From: Micromonospora fulviviridis
Lineage (GTDB): Bacteria; Actinomycetota; Actinomycetes; Mycobacteriales; Micromonosporaceae
Direction: 5' to 3'
Assembly: GCF_014648395.1 (NCBI RefSeq)
Contig: NZ_BMRA01000012.1
Span: forward strand, 25,066-89,065
Length of the DNA: 64,000 bases
A program made the translations under genes and the position numbers. Positions 18,300 through 26,124 of the stretch are shown here, piece by piece. Numbering within the stretch: position 1 is the first letter of the stretch; each line of letters begins with the position of its first letter. The notes below the pieces were generated by a model. That model saw only the letters and a list, made by a program, of their open reading frames with translations. It was not told the DNA's origin and did not search any database.

Positions 18300-18316
18300 C
18301 GTCCGATTATCGGACG
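18300..18316. promoter_or_regulatory. Perfect 17-bp palindrome between fah unit and hmgA
   Basis: CGTCCGATTATCGGACG is two perfect 8-bp arms around a central T. It lies in the 94-bp gap between divergent starts (18258 and 18353) and is well placed to repress both. I recall a 17-bp palindromic operator for the IclR-type HmgR of Pseudomonas homogentisate genes; no IclR gene is present in this window. Confidence 0.65.
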
Positions 18317-18352
18317 TCACCGGCCGGAGAACGGGACATATCGGGAGGCGAG

Positions 18353-19519
18353 ATGCCGTACTACCGCAGCGTCGGCGAGGTGCCCCGCAAGCGCCACACC
18401 CAGTTCCGCCAGCCCGACGGCACCCTCTACGCCGAGGAGCTGGTCGGTCAGGAGGGCTTCTCCTCCGACTCGTCGCTGCTCTACCACCGGCACGCGCCCA
18501 CCGCGATCGTCGCCGCCGAGGAGTTCACCCCGCCCGTCTTCACCCGGGTGCCCAACCTGCCGCTCAAGCCGCGGCACCTGCGCACCCACAAGCTCGACGG
18601 GGCCGGCGCCGACCCGGTGCTCGGCCGGCAGTACCTGCTCGCCAACGACGACGTGCGGATCGCGTACGTCCTGGCGGACAAGCCGTCGCCGCTGTTCCGG
18701 GACGCGACCGGCGACCACTGCCTCTACCTCGAATCCGGGTCGCTGCGGGTGGAGTCGCCGTTCGGCGTGCTGGAGGCGGTGGCCGGCGACTACGTCGTCA
18801 TCCCCACCTCGACCATCCACCGCCTCGTGCCCACCGGCGACGAGCCGACCCGGCTGCTCGCCATCGAGGCCGCCGGCCATGTCGGCCCGCCCAAGCGCTA
18901 CCTCTCGGTGCGCGGGCAGTTCCTGGAGCACTCGCCGTACTGCGAGCGGGACGTCCGCGGGCCGGACACGCCGCTGCTGGTCGACGAGACAGACGTCGAG
19001 GTGCTGGTCCGGCACCGTCGCGGTTGGACCAGGTACGTGTACGCGAACCACCCGTTCGACGTGGTCGGCTGGGACGGGCACATGTACCCGTGGGCCTTCT
19101 CCATCCACGACTTCGAGCCGATCACCGGCCGGATCCACCAGCCGCCGCCCGTGCACCAGACCTTCCAGGGCCCGAACTTCGTGATCTGCTCGTTCGTGCC
19201 GCGCAAGGTGGACTACCACCCGGACGCGATCCCGGTGCCGTACAACCACCACAACGTCGACTCCGACGAGATGCTCTTCTACACCGGCGGCAACTACGAG
19301 GCCCGGCGCGGCTCCGGCATCGAGCAGGGCTCGATCTCGCTGCACCCCTCGGGCTTCACCCACGGCCCCCAGCCGGGCGCCGCGGAGCGGTCGATCGGGG
19401 CGGAGTTCTTCGACGAGCTGGCCGTCATGGTGGACACCTTCCGCCCGCTGGACCTCTGCGACGCCGGGACCGCCTGCGAGGACGACGCGTACGCCTGGAC
19501 CTGGGCGCGCCGGGCCTAG
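18353..19519 (+). CDS. hmgA: Homogentisate 1,2-dioxygenase
   Basis: 388 residues from the ATG of MPYYRSVGEVPRKRH, preceded by GGGAGG. The cupin-type non-haem iron enzyme opens the homogentisate ring to maleylacetoacetate. Iron ligands are visible in YNHHNVDSDEMLFY (His and Glu, near residue 300) and HPSGFTHGPQPG (His, near 340); GSGIEQGSISLHPSG is strongly conserved. Slightly shorter than the human enzyme, as in other actinobacteria. It is divergent from the unknown gene plus fahA across a palindromic operator candidate. Its stop overlaps, tail to tail, the stop of the TPR gene. Confidence 0.96.
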   Translation: MPYYRSVGEVPRKRHTQFRQPDGTLYAEELVGQEGFSSDSSLLYHRHAPTAIVAAEEFTPPVFTRVPNLPLKPRHLRTHKLDGAGADPVLGRQYLLANDDVRIAYVLADKPSPLFRDATGDHCLYLESGSLRVESPFGVLEAVAGDYVVIPTSTIHRLVPTGDEPTRLLAIEAAGHVGPPKRYLSVRGQFLEHSPYCERDVRGPDTPLLVDETDVEVLVRHRRGWTRYVYANHPFDVVGWDGHMYPWAFSIHDFEPITGRIHQPPPVHQTFQGPNFVICSFVPRKVDYHPDAIPVPYNHHNVDSDEMLFYTGGNYEARRGSGIEQGSISLHPSGFTHGPQPGAAERSIGAEFFDELAVMVDTFRPLDLCDAGTACEDDAYAWTWARRA

Positions 19520-20529
19520 CGCACCGGGTGCCGGCCGGCGCGGGCGAGCACGGCGAACCCGGCCACCACCGTCACGGTGATACCGGCGACCAGCGGCCAC
19601 GGGCCGCCGACCAGCGCGTAGAGCACCAGCAGCGCCGGGGCGGCGGCCACCGCGTACCCGCTCCGGGCCAGGCCGGGGTCGGCGCGGAGCAGGCCGGGCA
19701 GCCGGGCCGCGTACCGCCAGACCAGCAGCGCCCCGCCGAGCGCGGCCAGCACCGCGAGGACGCGGGACGGGCCCGGCGCGACCGGGGCCAGGAAGGCGAC
19801 CAGCACGGTGGCGACCAGCGACCAGCCGGCGCCGTGGAGCACCAGGCGGCGCAGCCCGTCGGCGATGGTCGGGCCGGCGTCGCCGCGCGCCGGATCCAGG
19901 GCCGCCGCCTCGGCCAGGTGCTCCAGCGCCTCGGCGTAGCGGCGCTGCTCCAGCCGGATCACGCCCATGTCGTGCCGCGCCGCGGCCACCTCCGGGTCCA
20001 GCCGCAGCGCCTCCCGGTAGGCCCGCTCGGCCAGGTCGTACAGCTCCAGCCGGGCGGCGACCAGGCCGAGCACCAGGTGCGCCTGCGCGGTCTCCGGGGC
20101 CAGCTCCACACCCCGCCAGGCGGCGTTGAGCGCGGGCTGGCCGTTGCGCGCGCCGGCCAGGATCGCGGCGGCGCTGCGCTGGGCGTACGCGTCGTCCGGG
20201 CCGAGCGCCAGGATCTGGTCCCCGGTGCTCGCGGCGGCCTTCCACCGGCCCAGGTCGACCAGGGCGAAGCCGCGCGCCACCAGCGGTGCCAGGGCACCCG
20301 GGGCGGCGGCCACGGCCGCCTCGGCGACCGGCAGCGCCTCGGCCGACCGGTCGGCGGCCAGGTGCACCCGGGCCAGCATGGTCAACGCCTCGGCGTTGCC
20401 CGGGTGGCTGGCGAGCGCCGCGTCGAGTTCCTCGGCGGCCTCGTCGTACCGGCCCAGTTCGGCGAGGAGTTGCGCGCGCTGGAGGTAGCCGTCGGCGGCG
20501 GACTGGTCGGGGGCGGCGTCGTTCGGCAT
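19516..20529 (-). CDS. TPR-repeat membrane protein
   Basis: 337 residues. The first two thirds hold tetratricopeptide-like repeats (YLQRAQLLAELGRYDEAAEE, LARVHLAADRSAEALPVAEA, AYREALRLDPEVAAARHDMG). The C-terminal third has about four hydrophobic helices (WSLVATVLVAFLAPVAPG, VLAVLAALGGALLVW, APALLVLYALVGG, VAGITVTVVAGFAVLA). It is probably an inner-membrane scaffold with a cytoplasmic TPR head. The gene is convergent with hmgA (4-bp overlap of the stop regions) and follows the SARP-CGNR gene by 58 bp on the same strand. Confidence 0.8.
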   Translation of the reverse strand: MPNDAAPDQSAADGYLQRAQLLAELGRYDEAAEELDAALASHPGNAEALTMLARVHLAADRSAEALPVAEAAVAAAPGALAPLVARGFALVDLGRWKAAASTGDQILALGPDDAYAQRSAAAILAGARNGQPALNAAWRGVELAPETAQAHLVLGLVAARLELYDLAERAYREALRLDPEVAAARHDMGVIRLEQRRYAEALEHLAEAAALDPARGDAGPTIADGLRRLVLHGAGWSLVATVLVAFLAPVAPGPSRVLAVLAALGGALLVWRYAARLPGLLRADPGLARSGYAVAAAPALLVLYALVGGPWPLVAGITVTVVAGFAVLARAGRHPVR

Positions 20530-20587
20530 CCCGGCGAGCGTATCCGCCGGCGCGTCCCTCCGCCCGGCGGCGACGGGCGGGCACCGG

Positions 20588-21943
20588 TCAGGCGCTGTGG
20601 CAGCGGGACCGGTCCAGCGAGCGCCCGCAGGTGCCCAGGCTGCACCAGCGCCGCAGCCCGCTCTCGTCCAGGAAGAGCCAGCCGCACCGCTCGTCGGGGC
20701 AGATCCGGAGGGTGAGCCGGCGCGGGTCGGCGAGCAGCTGGGCGGCGCTCCAGGCGACCGCGTGCAGGGGCATCCGGAGTCCGGCTGCCAGCTCCGGCCA
20801 CCAGCGCCCGCGGCCGTCGGTCTCGGGCCGGAACACCAGCTCCTTCGCGGCGGCCTCCGCGTACCGGGCGACCGCGTCGAACGCGCGCCGGTCGTCCGGC
20901 CCGGTCAGGCACCCGTACAGCGCGTGCCGCAGGCCCCGGGCCTCGACGAGCACCGCCTCGGCCCCGTCGGGGTCCCGCCGGGCCAGGTGCAGCAGCCGGC
21001 TCACCGAGACGTCGTCGAGGAGACCGACGTGCCCGGCCCACACGGCGAGGGTGCGGTAGCCGCGCAGCCACTCGGCGCCGGGCAGCGGCGGTTCGTGGCC
21101 CCACCCGGCGAAGGTGTTGCAGAAGTCCAGCGCCGGATGGCCACCGACGCTCCACGGCAGGCTCTCGTCGCGGACCCGCACCTCGTACACCGGCCGCCCG
21201 GGCCGGTCCAGCCGGTCGTCGCCGCGCAGGATCCGGCGGTGCACCTCCCGCAGGCGCGCCCCCGGCTCGACGCCCAGCTCGTCCACGAGCAGCTCCCGGG
21301 TGGTCCGGTACAGCCGCAGCGCGTCGGCCTGCCGGGCGCCCCGGTACAGCGCGGTCATCAGGACGGCGACGAGCTGTTCCCGGGTCGGGTGCCGGGCGGC
21401 CAGGGGCATCAGCTCGGCGATCGCCCGGGCGTGCTGGCCCAGCGCGAGCTGCGCCTCGGCGCGCAGCTCGATGGCGACCAGCCGCAGCTCCTCGACGGTG
21501 CCGTGCAGCCGGTCCCGCAGTTCGCCGTCCGCCGCGTCGGCGAGCAGCGGCCCCCGCCAGAGAGCCAGCCCCCGGTCGAGCAGCCGCACCCGCTCCCCCG
21601 GGTCGGCCTCCACGCCGGCGGCCCGGACCAGCTCGCCGAACTCGTCGACGTCGACCCGGTGCCCGTCCGCCTCGACGAGATAGCCCTCGCCCCGGGTGGC
21701 GATCCGCACCCCGTACGGCGTCAACGCCCCCCGCAACCGTCCGATGTACGTCTGCACGGCACCGCGCGCCGACGCCGGAGGCCGGCCGTTCCAGAGCAGG
21801 TCGATGAGGCGCTCGGTGTGGACGACCCGGCCCGTGTCGAGCAGCAGCACACCGAGCAGGCAGCGCTCCTGGCGTCGGCTGCCGACCTCGACCGGCCGGC
21901 CCCGGTGGCGGGCCTCGAAGGGTCCGAGCAGGCGGAAGTCCAT
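20588..21943 (-). CDS. SARP-BTAD regulator fused to ABATE/CGNR-like zinc finger
   Basis: 451 residues from ATG at 21943 (MDFRLLGPFEARHRG). Order: winged-helix SARP domain (1-90, GAVQTYIGRLRGAL), BTAD domain (about 95-235, ending GARLREVHRRIL), then an ABATE-type domain (SVGGHPALDFCNTFAGW near 265) and a C-terminal zinc finger Cys-x4-Cys-x13-Cys-x4-Cys. The hallmark CGNR is changed to CGRS. The fusion joins two regulator types that usually stand alone. The protein lacks the NB-ARC and TPR modules of the SARP at 2594-5575. SARP-type direct repeats lie upstream in the gap shared with the divergent secreted-protein gene. Confidence 0.85.
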   Translation of the reverse strand: MDFRLLGPFEARHRGRPVEVGSRRQERCLLGVLLLDTGRVVHTERLIDLLWNGRPPASARGAVQTYIGRLRGALTPYGVRIATRGEGYLVEADGHRVDVDEFGELVRAAGVEADPGERVRLLDRGLALWRGPLLADAADGELRDRLHGTVEELRLVAIELRAEAQLALGQHARAIAELMPLAARHPTREQLVAVLMTALYRGARQADALRLYRTTRELLVDELGVEPGARLREVHRRILRGDDRLDRPGRPVYEVRVRDESLPWSVGGHPALDFCNTFAGWGHEPPLPGAEWLRGYRTLAVWAGHVGLLDDVSVSRLLHLARRDPDGAEAVLVEARGLRHALYGCLTGPDDRRAFDAVARYAEAAAKELVFRPETDGRGRWWPELAAGLRMPLHAVAWSAAQLLADPRRLTLRICPDERCGWLFLDESGLRRWCSLGTCGRSLDRSRCHSA

Positions 21944-21987
21944 ATCCAACAGGACAGGCTGGACCGGTCCGCCGGTTGTCAGTCCGC

Positions 21988-22017
21988 GGTGAGCGGATGG
22001 TGGGTGCCCCGGTGGCA
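21988..22017. promoter_or_regulatory. Direct repeats GGTGAGC / GGTGGGT / GGTGGCA, SARP-like spacing
   Basis: Heptamers begin at 21988, 21999 and 22011, that is 11 and 12 bp apart, 45-75 bp upstream of the SARP-CGNR start. The periodicity fits SARP operators. Confidence 0.45.
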
Positions 22018-22062
22018 CGCCCGGCACCCGGGCGGATCCGGCCCGGCTCCGGCTCGACGCGC

Positions 22063-22093
22063 GGTGAGCCCGTGGTGAGCGGGGCCGGTGATC
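22063..22093. promoter_or_regulatory. Second GGTGAGC direct-repeat set upstream of secreted protein
   Basis: Perfect GGTGAGC at 22063 and again at 22074 (11 bp apart), with GGTGATC at 22087. The set lies about 40-70 bp before the start of the secreted-protein gene, where an activator would sit. Confidence 0.5.
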
Positions 22094-22131
22094 CTGGTCC
22101 GGCCCTGATCAGAAGCACGGATGGAGTGACC

Positions 22132-22659
22132 ATGCGTTTCAAGATGAGCGTCGCGGTGGCGTCGGTCGTGGCCGCGATCGTCACGGCCCTGCCCGGCACG
22201 GCGTCCGCCGCGGGCGGCGACATCGCGCCCGGCGCCTGGGAGCCGGCCCCGCAGGCGGCGTTCGAGCTGCCGGCCGGAGCCCGCTGCGACTTCGCGGTAC
22301 GGGTCGAACCCATCGTCGACGAGGTCCGAAAGCTGACCCTGGCCACGTACCCGGACGGCTCGCCGAAGCGGGAGCTGTTCACCGGCGCCCTCATCGACCG
22401 GGTGACCAACCTGGAGACCGGGGCCACGTCCACGGCGGACGCCAGCGGCACCGCGCTCGTCGTCTACGGCACGGACGGGTCGATGACCTGGTACGTGACC
22501 GGACCGGTGCTGCTCGGCTTCCGGGAGAACGCGGGCTCGCTGCCGAAGGGGCTGTGGATCGTCGACGGCCAGTTCACCGTGGAGTTCACCCCCACGTTCG
22601 AGAAGACCATCACAATGCTCCACGGCACGACCCACAACGTCTGCACGGACGTCGACTGA
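22132..22659 (+). CDS. Small secreted protein of unknown function
   Basis: 175 residues from ATG at 22132 with GGAG before it. A classic signal peptide (MRFKMSVAVASVVAAIVTAL followed by PGTASA, cleavage near residue 27) leads a mature domain of about 148 residues with two cysteines, one near its start (GARCDF) and one near its end (HNVCTDVD), which could form a disulfide. No family was recognised. It is divergent from the SARP-CGNR gene with candidate SARP repeats between, so it may be a direct target of that regulator. Confidence 0.75.
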   Translation: MRFKMSVAVASVVAAIVTALPGTASAAGGDIAPGAWEPAPQAAFELPAGARCDFAVRVEPIVDEVRKLTLATYPDGSPKRELFTGALIDRVTNLETGATSTADASGTALVVYGTDGSMTWYVTGPVLLGFRENAGSLPKGLWIVDGQFTVEFTPTFEKTITMLHGTTHNVCTDVD

Positions 22660-22664
22660 TCCGG

Positions 22665-22695
22665 CGCGGCGACCGGGCGCCACCCGGTCGCCGCG
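22665..22695. terminator. Bidirectional hairpin between secreted protein and ispF
   Basis: A 13-bp perfect stem CGCGGCGACCGGG with a 5-nt loop (CGCCA) fills the gap between the two convergent stop codons. Confidence 0.75.
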
Positions 22696-23178
22696 TCACA
22701 CCGCCGGCGCCTCGTACACCAGGGCCACGGCGATCCCGGTGAGCCCCTCGCCGCGCCCCGTGAAGCCCAGCCCGTCGGTGGTGGCGGCGGAGACGGTGAC
22801 CGGCGCGCCGACCGCCGCGGAGAGCACGTTCTGCGCCTCGTCCCGGCGCGGTCCGATCTTGGGCCGGTTGCCGACCACCTGGACCGACACGTTGCCGATC
22901 TCGAAACCGGCCGCCCGGACCCGCCGGGCGCTCTCGGTCAGCAGGGCCACCCCGGACGCACCCGCCCACTCCGGCTGGTCCACCCCGAAGTTCGCGCCCA
23001 GGTCGCCGAGGCCGGCGGCGGAGAGCAGGGCGTTGCAGGCGGCGTGCGCCGCCACGTCGGCGTCCGAGTGGCCGGCCAGGCCGTCCTGGTCCGGCCAGTG
23101 CAGGCCCGCGACCCAGCAGGGCCGCCCGGCCGCGAAGGCGTGCACGTCGGTGCCGATGGCCACCCGAGGAACGATCAT
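22696..23178 (-). CDS. ispF: 2-C-methyl-D-erythritol 2,4-cyclodiphosphate synthase
   Basis: 160 residues, the usual trimer subunit size. It cyclises CDP-methylerythritol 2-phosphate in the MEP isoprenoid pathway. The zinc ligands appear as GTDVHAF (Asp and His near residues 9-11) and GHSDADVAAHAACNALL (His near 36); TTDGLGFTGRGEG near 133-145 is the conserved C-terminal loop. It lies 16 bp after ispD and is the third gene of carD-ispD-ispF. MEP-derived prenyl diphosphates could feed the UbiA-type prenyltransferase 6 kb away. Confidence 0.97.
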   Translation of the reverse strand: MIVPRVAIGTDVHAFAAGRPCWVAGLHWPDQDGLAGHSDADVAAHAACNALLSAAGLGDLGANFGVDQPEWAGASGVALLTESARRVRAAGFEIGNVSVQVVGNRPKIGPRRDEAQNVLSAAVGAPVTVSAATTDGLGFTGRGEGLTGIAVALVYEAPAV

Positions 23179-23194
23179 GAACCGAGGGTACGCG

Positions 23195-23890
23195 TCAGGC
23201 GCCGGTGGTCAGCAGGTACTCGGCCAGGGCCAGGTCGAACGGGCGAGTGATCTTCAGGGCCAGCTCCGACCCGGGTACGCAGACCACCGGGACGCCCAGC
23301 TTCTCGACCAGGCCGGCATCGTCGGTGAGCGGATCGCCGGCCGCCTCGTGGGCGGCGGTGAGCACCGACCGGCGGAAGCCCTGCGGGGTCTGCACCGCGC
23401 GCAGGGCCGCCCGGTCGACCGTGCCCAGGACCCGTTCGCCGGCGTCGACCTCCTTCACGGTGTCGACCACCGGCAGCACCGGGATCACCGCGTCGTGGCC
23501 GGCACGGACCGCCGCGGCCACCGACTCGACCAGCTCGGGCGGGGTGAGCGCCCGCGCCGCGTCGTGCACCAGGACGATCTCCGGCCCGGCGGGGACGGTG
23601 GCCAGCGCGGCGGCCACCGACGCCTGGCGCTCGGCGCCCCCGGGTACCACGGTGACCGGGGCCACCGGCGCGAGCATCGCCCGGACCGACTCGACGTCGG
23701 CGGCCGGGGCAGCCACCACGACGGTGTGCACCGAGGGCGCGGCGGCGATCCGGCGTACCGCGTGCACCAGCAGCGGCTCACCGGCGAGCAGCCGGAGCGC
23801 CTTGGGAGCGCCCGGGCCGAGGCGTACCCCGGCACCGGCCGCAGGAACGAGGACCGCGACGTCACCGCGCGGATTGAGCTGCGCGGTCAC
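23195..23890 (-). CDS. ispD: 2-C-methyl-D-erythritol 4-phosphate cytidylyltransferase
   Basis: 231 residues, GTG start. It transfers CMP to methylerythritol phosphate. The nucleotide-binding N-terminus VLVPAAGAGVRLGPGAPKAL (residues about 12-31) has the conserved Gly-rich loop and lysine; VLVHDAARAL near 107 and TVDRAALRAVQTPQGFRRSV near 148 are family motifs. Located 54 bp after carD and 16 bp before ispF. Confidence 0.97.
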   Translation of the reverse strand: MTAQLNPRGDVAVLVPAAGAGVRLGPGAPKALRLLAGEPLLVHAVRRIAAAPSVHTVVVAAPAADVESVRAMLAPVAPVTVVPGGAERQASVAAALATVPAGPEIVLVHDAARALTPPELVESVAAAVRAGHDAVIPVLPVVDTVKEVDAGERVLGTVDRAALRAVQTPQGFRRSVLTAAHEAAGDPLTDDAGLVEKLGVPVVCVPGSELALKITRPFDLALAEYLLTTGA

Positions 23891-23944
23891 GTCGCGGTCC
23901 TCGGATTCGTTTGCTACGGCGTGGGTACGACGATGAGGTGTGGA

Positions 23945-24430
23945 TCAGGCCTCGGTCAGCACCTTGTCGAGCAGCGTCTCCGCCTCGTCCTTGGTGCTCT
24001 TCTCGGCCAGCGCGACCTCGCCGACGAGAATGTCGCGGGCCTTGGCCAGCATGCGCTTCTCACCCGCGGAGAGACCCCGCTCCCGCTCCCGACGCCACAG
24101 GTCGCGGACGACCTCGGCGACCTTCAGCGGGTTACCGGAGGCCAGCTTCTCCAGATTCGCCTTGTAACGCCGCGACCAGTTGGTCGGCTCCTCGGTGTGC
24201 GGTGCACGGAGCACGTCGAAGACCTTGCCCAGGCCCTCTTCGCCGACCACCTCTCGCACACCCACGATCTCGGCGTTCTCAGCGGGCACCCGGACCGTCA
24301 GGTCACCCTGCGCGACCCTCAGGACGAGGTACTGCTTAGGCTCGCCCTTGATGACCCGAGTCTCGATTGCCTCGATGAGTGCGGCCCCGTGGTGGGGGTA
24401 AACAACGGTCTCGCCGACACTGAAAACCAT
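23945..24430 (-). CDS. carD: CarD-type RNA polymerase-binding transcription factor
   Basis: 161 residues. The N-terminal Tudor-like RNAP-interaction domain begins MVFSVGETVVYPHHGAALIE; the C-terminal helical DNA-binding domain has the conserved tryptophan region TNWSRRYKANLEKLASG and ends KDEAETLLDKVL. CarD stabilises open promoter complexes by binding the RNAP beta subunit and is essential in mycobacteria. It heads the carD-ispD-ispF unit. A good promoter (GAGACA, 17 bp, TACCCT) lies 28-56 bp upstream, with an AAAGG-containing leader. Confidence 0.97.
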   Translation of the reverse strand: MVFSVGETVVYPHHGAALIEAIETRVIKGEPKQYLVLRVAQGDLTVRVPAENAEIVGVREVVGEEGLGKVFDVLRAPHTEEPTNWSRRYKANLEKLASGNPLKVAEVVRDLWRRERERGLSAGEKRMLAKARDILVGEVALAEKSTKDEAETLLDKVLTEA

Positions 24431-24757
24431 AGGTTCGAAACCCCTTTCGCTGTGTCTAGGGTAACACGCTCAGGCACCGATGTCTCACCGCTGTCCTGAC
24501 CGTTGGCGCAGCTCAGGGGCCCTGTGAGAGGTATTTCTTCAGCTTGACAGGCGGTCAAGCCGATGGTTTCGACACGCTCCGTGACCAACGGATGACAACC
24601 CGGTAAGGGTGACGGAAGCGTTCATATCTAGGGCGATGCGCTCCTTCCATGGTAGCTCCGGAATTCCACGTGCGCCCAGGTGTGGCGGTACGACGGCCGG
24701 TGCGGGACGCTGGGAACGGACGGACGTCCGCTCACCGAGACGGTTCCTGGGGGTCCG
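24431..24757. other. 327-bp divergent intergenic region (carD / membrane protein)
   Basis: It holds the carD promoter and an inverted repeat GCTTGAC-AGGCG-GTCAAGC at 24542-24560 that contains TTGACA, plausibly a -35 element or an operator for one of the two divergent units. The rest shows no gene; short open frames have no ribosome site. Confidence 0.5.
24458..24486 (-). promoter_or_regulatory. Predicted carD promoter
   Basis: On the minus strand: -35 GAGACA (24481-24486), 17-bp spacer, -10 TACCCT (24458-24463). Standard housekeeping sigma layout. Confidence 0.55.
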
Positions 24758-25459
24758 ATGGGCATGCCTGACGCTGAAGGCCACGGGCCACCGGACGGGC
24801 TGCCCGACCTGCCCCCGGAGTGGGGTCGGGTGGTCGTCCCCGACGACGCCTCGGCGCTGGCCGAGGAGGCCCGCCAGGTCCGCCGCGAGCTGCGCGCGGC
24901 CCGGCGGCAGGCCACCGTGCGGCCCCGCCTCGGCCCGGGCGGCCGGCCGTCGCCCGGGCTGCCCGTGCTGCTCCTGCTGGTCGCCGTGCTGATCACCCTG
25001 ACCGGGCTGGCCGCCGTCACCTGGCCCCGGTCGAACCGCTCCGGGGGCGCGCCCACCGTGCTGCCGTACCCGACGGCCCCGGTCGGGCCGCTGCCCGCGC
25101 TGGACCTGGTCGGTCCGGACGACGCGCCGGTGCCGCTGCGCAGCATGCTGCCCGCCATGATCATCCTGGTGGACGCCTGCGTCTGCGCGGAGGAGGTCGG
25201 CACCGCGGCGGCGACCGCGCCGCCGGGGGTGACCGTGGTCACCGTCACCGGGAGCCGCGACGCCGAGGCCGCCACCACCCCGGGGGTGCGGCCGCTCGCC
25301 GACCCGGCCGGCGGCCTCCGCTCCTACGTGCACCTCTCCGCCCACCCGGGCACCGCCGCCGCCCTGCTGGTGGACCGGCAGGGCACCCTGGTCCGGGTCG
25401 TGCCCGAGCTTGGCCCCGCGGCGGACTACCGCGACGACCTGGTGCGGCTGGCCGGCTGA
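24758..25459 (+). CDS. Membrane-anchored protein with thioredoxin-like extracytoplasmic domain
   Basis: 233 residues from ATG at 24758, preceded by a GGGGG purine tract. Residues 1-65 are cytoplasmic and Arg-rich near the end; a membrane helix (PVLLLLVAVLITLTGLAAVT) spans about 69-88; the outer domain of about 140 residues contains MIILVDACVCAEE with a Cys-x-Cys pair and ends in AALLVDRQGTLVRVVPELG, which looks like the beta hairpin of a thioredoxin/AhpC fold. The usual CxxC is not present, so redox activity is uncertain. Single gene. Confidence 0.65.
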   Translation: MGMPDAEGHGPPDGLPDLPPEWGRVVVPDDASALAEEARQVRRELRAARRQATVRPRLGPGGRPSPGLPVLLLLVAVLITLTGLAAVTWPRSNRSGGAPTVLPYPTAPVGPLPALDLVGPDDAPVPLRSMLPAMIILVDACVCAEEVGTAAATAPPGVTVVTVTGSRDAEAATTPGVRPLADPAGGLRSYVHLSAHPGTAAALLVDRQGTLVRVVPELGPAADYRDDLVRLAG

Positions 25460-25466
25460 CCGCCGC

Positions 25467-26084
25467 TCAGGCCAGCGCCTCCAGCCGGGCGTCGAGGTCG
25501 ACCTGGTCCCGCAGGGCGACGAACCGGACCAGCAGCGGCCCGCCGTTGGCGCCCACTACCGACACCGAGGCGGCGGCCGGCCCGCCGCAGCTCAGCACCT
25601 GCTCCGTCCCGTCGTCCGACGAACCGGTGAACCCGACGGCGACCGCGCCCGCGCCGGAGCAGCTGACCGTCAGCAGGAACCGGTTCCCGTCCGACGCGTT
25701 CGCCCGGCGGGTCACCGGGGCGCCGTCCGGCATCAGGCGGGACCGCTCCCGCCACACCTCGTACGAGACCTCGCGCCGCGCCACCCCGCCGGGCCCCTCG
25801 TGGATCACCACCGGCGCGTCCGGATCCGCCTCCGGCCCGGACAGCACGACCTGGTCCAGCACGCGCCCGGTCTGCGCGTCCACCACCGCCTGCAACCGGA
25901 CCGGGGCACCGCTCGGGTCGACCCGGTAGCCGGGTTGGAGGAAGGCGCCGGTCGACGGAGCCGCACGGGGCTCGGTCCGCCCCAGCGCCGGCGACGCCGC
26001 CCGCCACCAGCCGGCGCCGGCCGCCAGCGCCGTCACGGTCAGCCCCACCAGCAGCACGCGCCGGATCCGCTCGTCAGGAGCCAT
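25467..26084 (-). CDS. Hypothetical secreted or membrane-anchored protein
   Basis: 205 residues from ATG at 26084 (MAPDERIRRVLLVGL). One N-terminal hydrophobic helix (about 9-27) acts as signal anchor; the rest is a soluble extracytoplasmic beta-rich domain with two cysteines (SCSGAG, LSCGGPAA). No family was recognised. It is convergent with the thioredoxin-like gene, 7 bp between their ends, and 40 bp downstream of no gene on its own strand (the type III PKS gene ends at 26125). Confidence 0.65.
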   Translation of the reverse strand: MAPDERIRRVLLVGLTVTALAAGAGWWRAASPALGRTEPRAAPSTGAFLQPGYRVDPSGAPVRLQAVVDAQTGRVLDQVVLSGPEADPDAPVVIHEGPGGVARREVSYEVWRERSRLMPDGAPVTRRANASDGNRFLLTVSCSGAGAVAVGFTGSSDDGTEQVLSCGGPAAASVSVVGANGGPLLVRFVALRDQVDLDARLEALA

Positions 26085-26124
26085 GCGGGAAGCGTATCGG
26101 CGCGGGGCGGCGGCCACCGTCCCG

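Noticed and set aside
24431..24480. tRNA-like TTCGAAAC sequence upstream of carD
   Set aside because: No acceptor or anticodon stems can be built around it; it is the carD leader and promoter.
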